DNA of 8,329 nt from an uncultured Syntrophobacteraceae bacterium. GTDB lineage: Bacteria; Desulfobacterota; Syntrophobacteria; Syntrophobacterales; Syntrophobacteraceae. The DNA lies in contig CALBZH010000827.1 in assembly GCA_937889795.1 (NCBI GenBank), forward strand, positions 1 to 8,329, written 5' to 3'. Shown here piece by piece: positions 7,381-8,329 of the stretch. Within the stretch, counting starts at the first letter, position 1. The number at the start of each line of letters is the position of its first letter. The position numbers were made by a program, and so were the translations under genes. The notes under the pieces are model-generated. The model had not been told where the DNA came from. It was given only the letters and a program-made list of their open reading frames with translations, and did not search any database.

Positions 7381-7386
7381 CTCCCT
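7381..7386 (-). promoter_or_regulatory. Ribosome binding site of panE
   Basis: AGGGAG on the minus strand lies 10 nt before the ATG at 7370-7368. The spacing is slightly long but acceptable. It supports this ATG, which is also where the family's N-terminal Rossmann strand (MQILVLGAG) must begin. Confidence 0.65.
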
Positions 7387-7571
7387 GCGTGTGGATGGGA
7401 TAGGCTCGTCGAAAGCGGCCCGCAAGTCTTGGAGAGATAGGTCGTTCGCCAGAGCCGATGAAGGCGATGGCCCGTTGGCCTCGATCAAGGATTTCTTGAG
7501 TGAATCCAGAAAAGTACGTTACCCCTTAGACGTCACCCAGGCACGAGCCCTCCAATGGAGCCCAACGGGCA

Positions 7572-7617
7572 AAGGCCGGAATCCTTTGTCCCTCGACAAT
7601 CAGGGGATCCCGGCCTT
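7572..7617 (-). terminator. Hairpin downstream of glyS, possible terminator
   Basis: The 13-nt arms AAGGCCGGAATCC (7572-7584) and GGATCCCGGCCTT (7605-7617) pair with a single mismatch around a 20-nt loop. Read on the minus strand it lies 85 nt beyond the glyS stop. The stem ends in a short TTT followed by GCCC and then a second mini-hairpin (GCCC-AAC-GGGC, plus-strand 7560-7570). The stem is strong, but the U-tract is only three bases, so intrinsic termination is plausible rather than clear. A processing or stability element is the alternative. Confidence 0.4.
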
Positions 7618-7702
7618 CGTCCTGGTGTGTCAACCCAACGCTTCATTACCTGGATGAGCTCCGCAACGATGACTCGGGCTGCGGAATTAGAATGTCACAC
7701 TC

Positions 7703-8282
7703 CTATCCCGTCTGGATCTTCTTGAAGTCAGCGACCTTCAGAAAGAGACTCTGGATACGGGTCAGGAGTGCCAGCCGGTTGCGCCGAAGCGCCTCGTCCT
7801 TGTCCATAACCAGGACCGAATCGAAGAACCCGTCGATGAAGTCCTTGAGCCGCGACATGGCTTCGAGGGCGCCATCGTAGTCGGACTGCCCCACGCAGCC
7901 TTCCACCACGCCCTCGGTGTCCTTGAGCGCCGAAAGCAGCGCCTGCTCGGCGGCGCTCTGGAGCAGCGCGGGGGAAACTGGCGTCGTTTCGGGCTCCTTG
8001 ATGATGTTCACCACGCGCTTGAAGGCGACGGCCAGGGCGTCGAAGTCGGGGCGCGCCTTGAACGCGGCGACCGCGCGGGTTCGCGCCACAGCATCCACCA
8101 GGTCGTCAATGCCGATGCCGAGCGACGCGTCCACCACATCCGGGCCGAACCCTTCCTGGCTCACCAGGAAATGGTGCAGCCGGCCTTGGAAGAACTCGAG
8201 CACACCCTGTTTGACGGACTCTTTCGGCTCGGTCATTTTGGAGGCATGGAGCGGGATCGCTTGGTCGATGAGCTTCGAAAGG
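7703..8282 (-). CDS. glyS: Glycyl-tRNA synthetase beta subunit, C-terminal part only
   Basis: Bacterial heterotetrameric glycyl-tRNA synthetase charges tRNA-Gly; the beta chain, normally about 690 residues, binds the tRNA. Only its last 192 residues are here, ending in the TAG at 7705-7703. The genomic reading frame enters at 8281, where adapter sequence replaces the rest, so the break is technical and not a biological truncation. The ATG at 8236 is internal, because the in-frame residues before it (LSKLIDQAIPLHASK) continue the protein. The C-terminal anticodon-binding (DALR-type) region is recognisable: FDALAVAFKRVVNIIK (80-95), the following helices, and the terminal EALRRNRLALLTRIQSLF (163-180) and VADFKKI (183-189). 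The partner glyQ would be expected upstream, outside the window. panE lies downstream on the same strand after 332 bp. Confidence 0.93.
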
Positions 8283-8329
8283 AGATCGGAAGAGCGTCGT
8301 GTAGGGAAAGAGTGTAGATCTCGGTGGTC
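8283..8329. other. Illumina TruSeq adapter sequence (assembly contamination)
   Basis: The segment begins AGATCGGAAGAGCGTCGTGT and agrees over all 47 bases with the TruSeq universal adapter read-through sequence as I know it. It abuts glyS coding sequence directly. It is synthetic DNA left by incomplete read trimming, so the genome ends at about 8282 in this contig and nothing should be annotated across the junction. Confidence 0.97.

Larger units (their letters stand above)
7371..7702. other. 332-bp gap between glyS and panE
   Basis: No protein gene is supported here. An open plus-strand frame of 88 codons (7391-7657) has no recognisable motif and no ribosome site. A minus-strand frame that enters from panE territory is a shadow. 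The contents I can point to are the panE ribosome site next to the gene and one hairpin at 7572-7617. No tRNA, riboswitch or T-box landmark was recognised by eye. A panE promoter is expected somewhere in it unless panE is read through from glyS; I could not place one. Confidence 0.6.

Noticed and set aside
5698..7488. A 596-codon minus-strand frame across panE and panB.
   Set aside because: It overlaps two genes with intact catalytic motifs in other frames, and its own translation is Arg/Gly/His-rich without motifs.
7391..7657. A possible 88-residue plus-strand gene in the glyS-panE gap.
   Set aside because: No ribosome site and no recognisable motif, and the hairpin at 7572-7617 lies inside it.

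Overview
The window looks like one end of a short-read assembly contig from a GC-rich bacterium. It carries six recognisable protein genes, all of known families. The mix is a separate GlyS beta chain, a squalene-hopene cyclase, a single-chain NDP-forming acyl-CoA synthetase, and a MutY whose C-terminal domain resembles MutT. This would suit an anaerobic deltaproteobacterium (Desulfobacterota, for example a Syntrophobacter-like lineage). That placement is inference from gene content and protein flavour only; no rRNA or other marker is present.

Layout, left to right. A MutY-type adenine DNA glycosylase runs leftward and its C-terminus is cut by the window start (1-924, minus). Divergent from it is a 694-residue acyl-CoA synthetase (1046-3130, plus). 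A 207-bp gap with a candidate promoter and a leader hairpin follows, then the squalene-hopene cyclase gene shc (3338-5425, plus). A 154-bp gap between convergent genes holds a large imperfect palindrome (5474-5549). On the minus strand, panE (7370-6447) and panB (6428-5580) form a tight pair read panE then panB. A 332-bp gap with a hairpin separates them from the 3' part of glyS (8281-7703, minus). The last 47 bases (8283-8329) match the Illumina TruSeq adapter and are not genomic.

Functionally these are mostly housekeeping genes. PanB and PanE catalyse the two steps from 2-oxoisovalerate to pantoate on the way to coenzyme A. The acyl-CoA synthetase interconverts an acid plus CoA with its thioester while using or making a nucleoside triphosphate. 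Shc makes hopanoid membrane lipids. MutY, possibly with its own Nudix activity, guards against 8-oxoguanine. GlyS is half of glycyl-tRNA synthetase. I see no mobile element, CRISPR array, tRNA, rRNA or defence-type cassette, and no previously undescribed multi-gene system. The points most worth a second look are the adapter tail, the nearly intact Nudix box in MutY, and the palindrome after shc.
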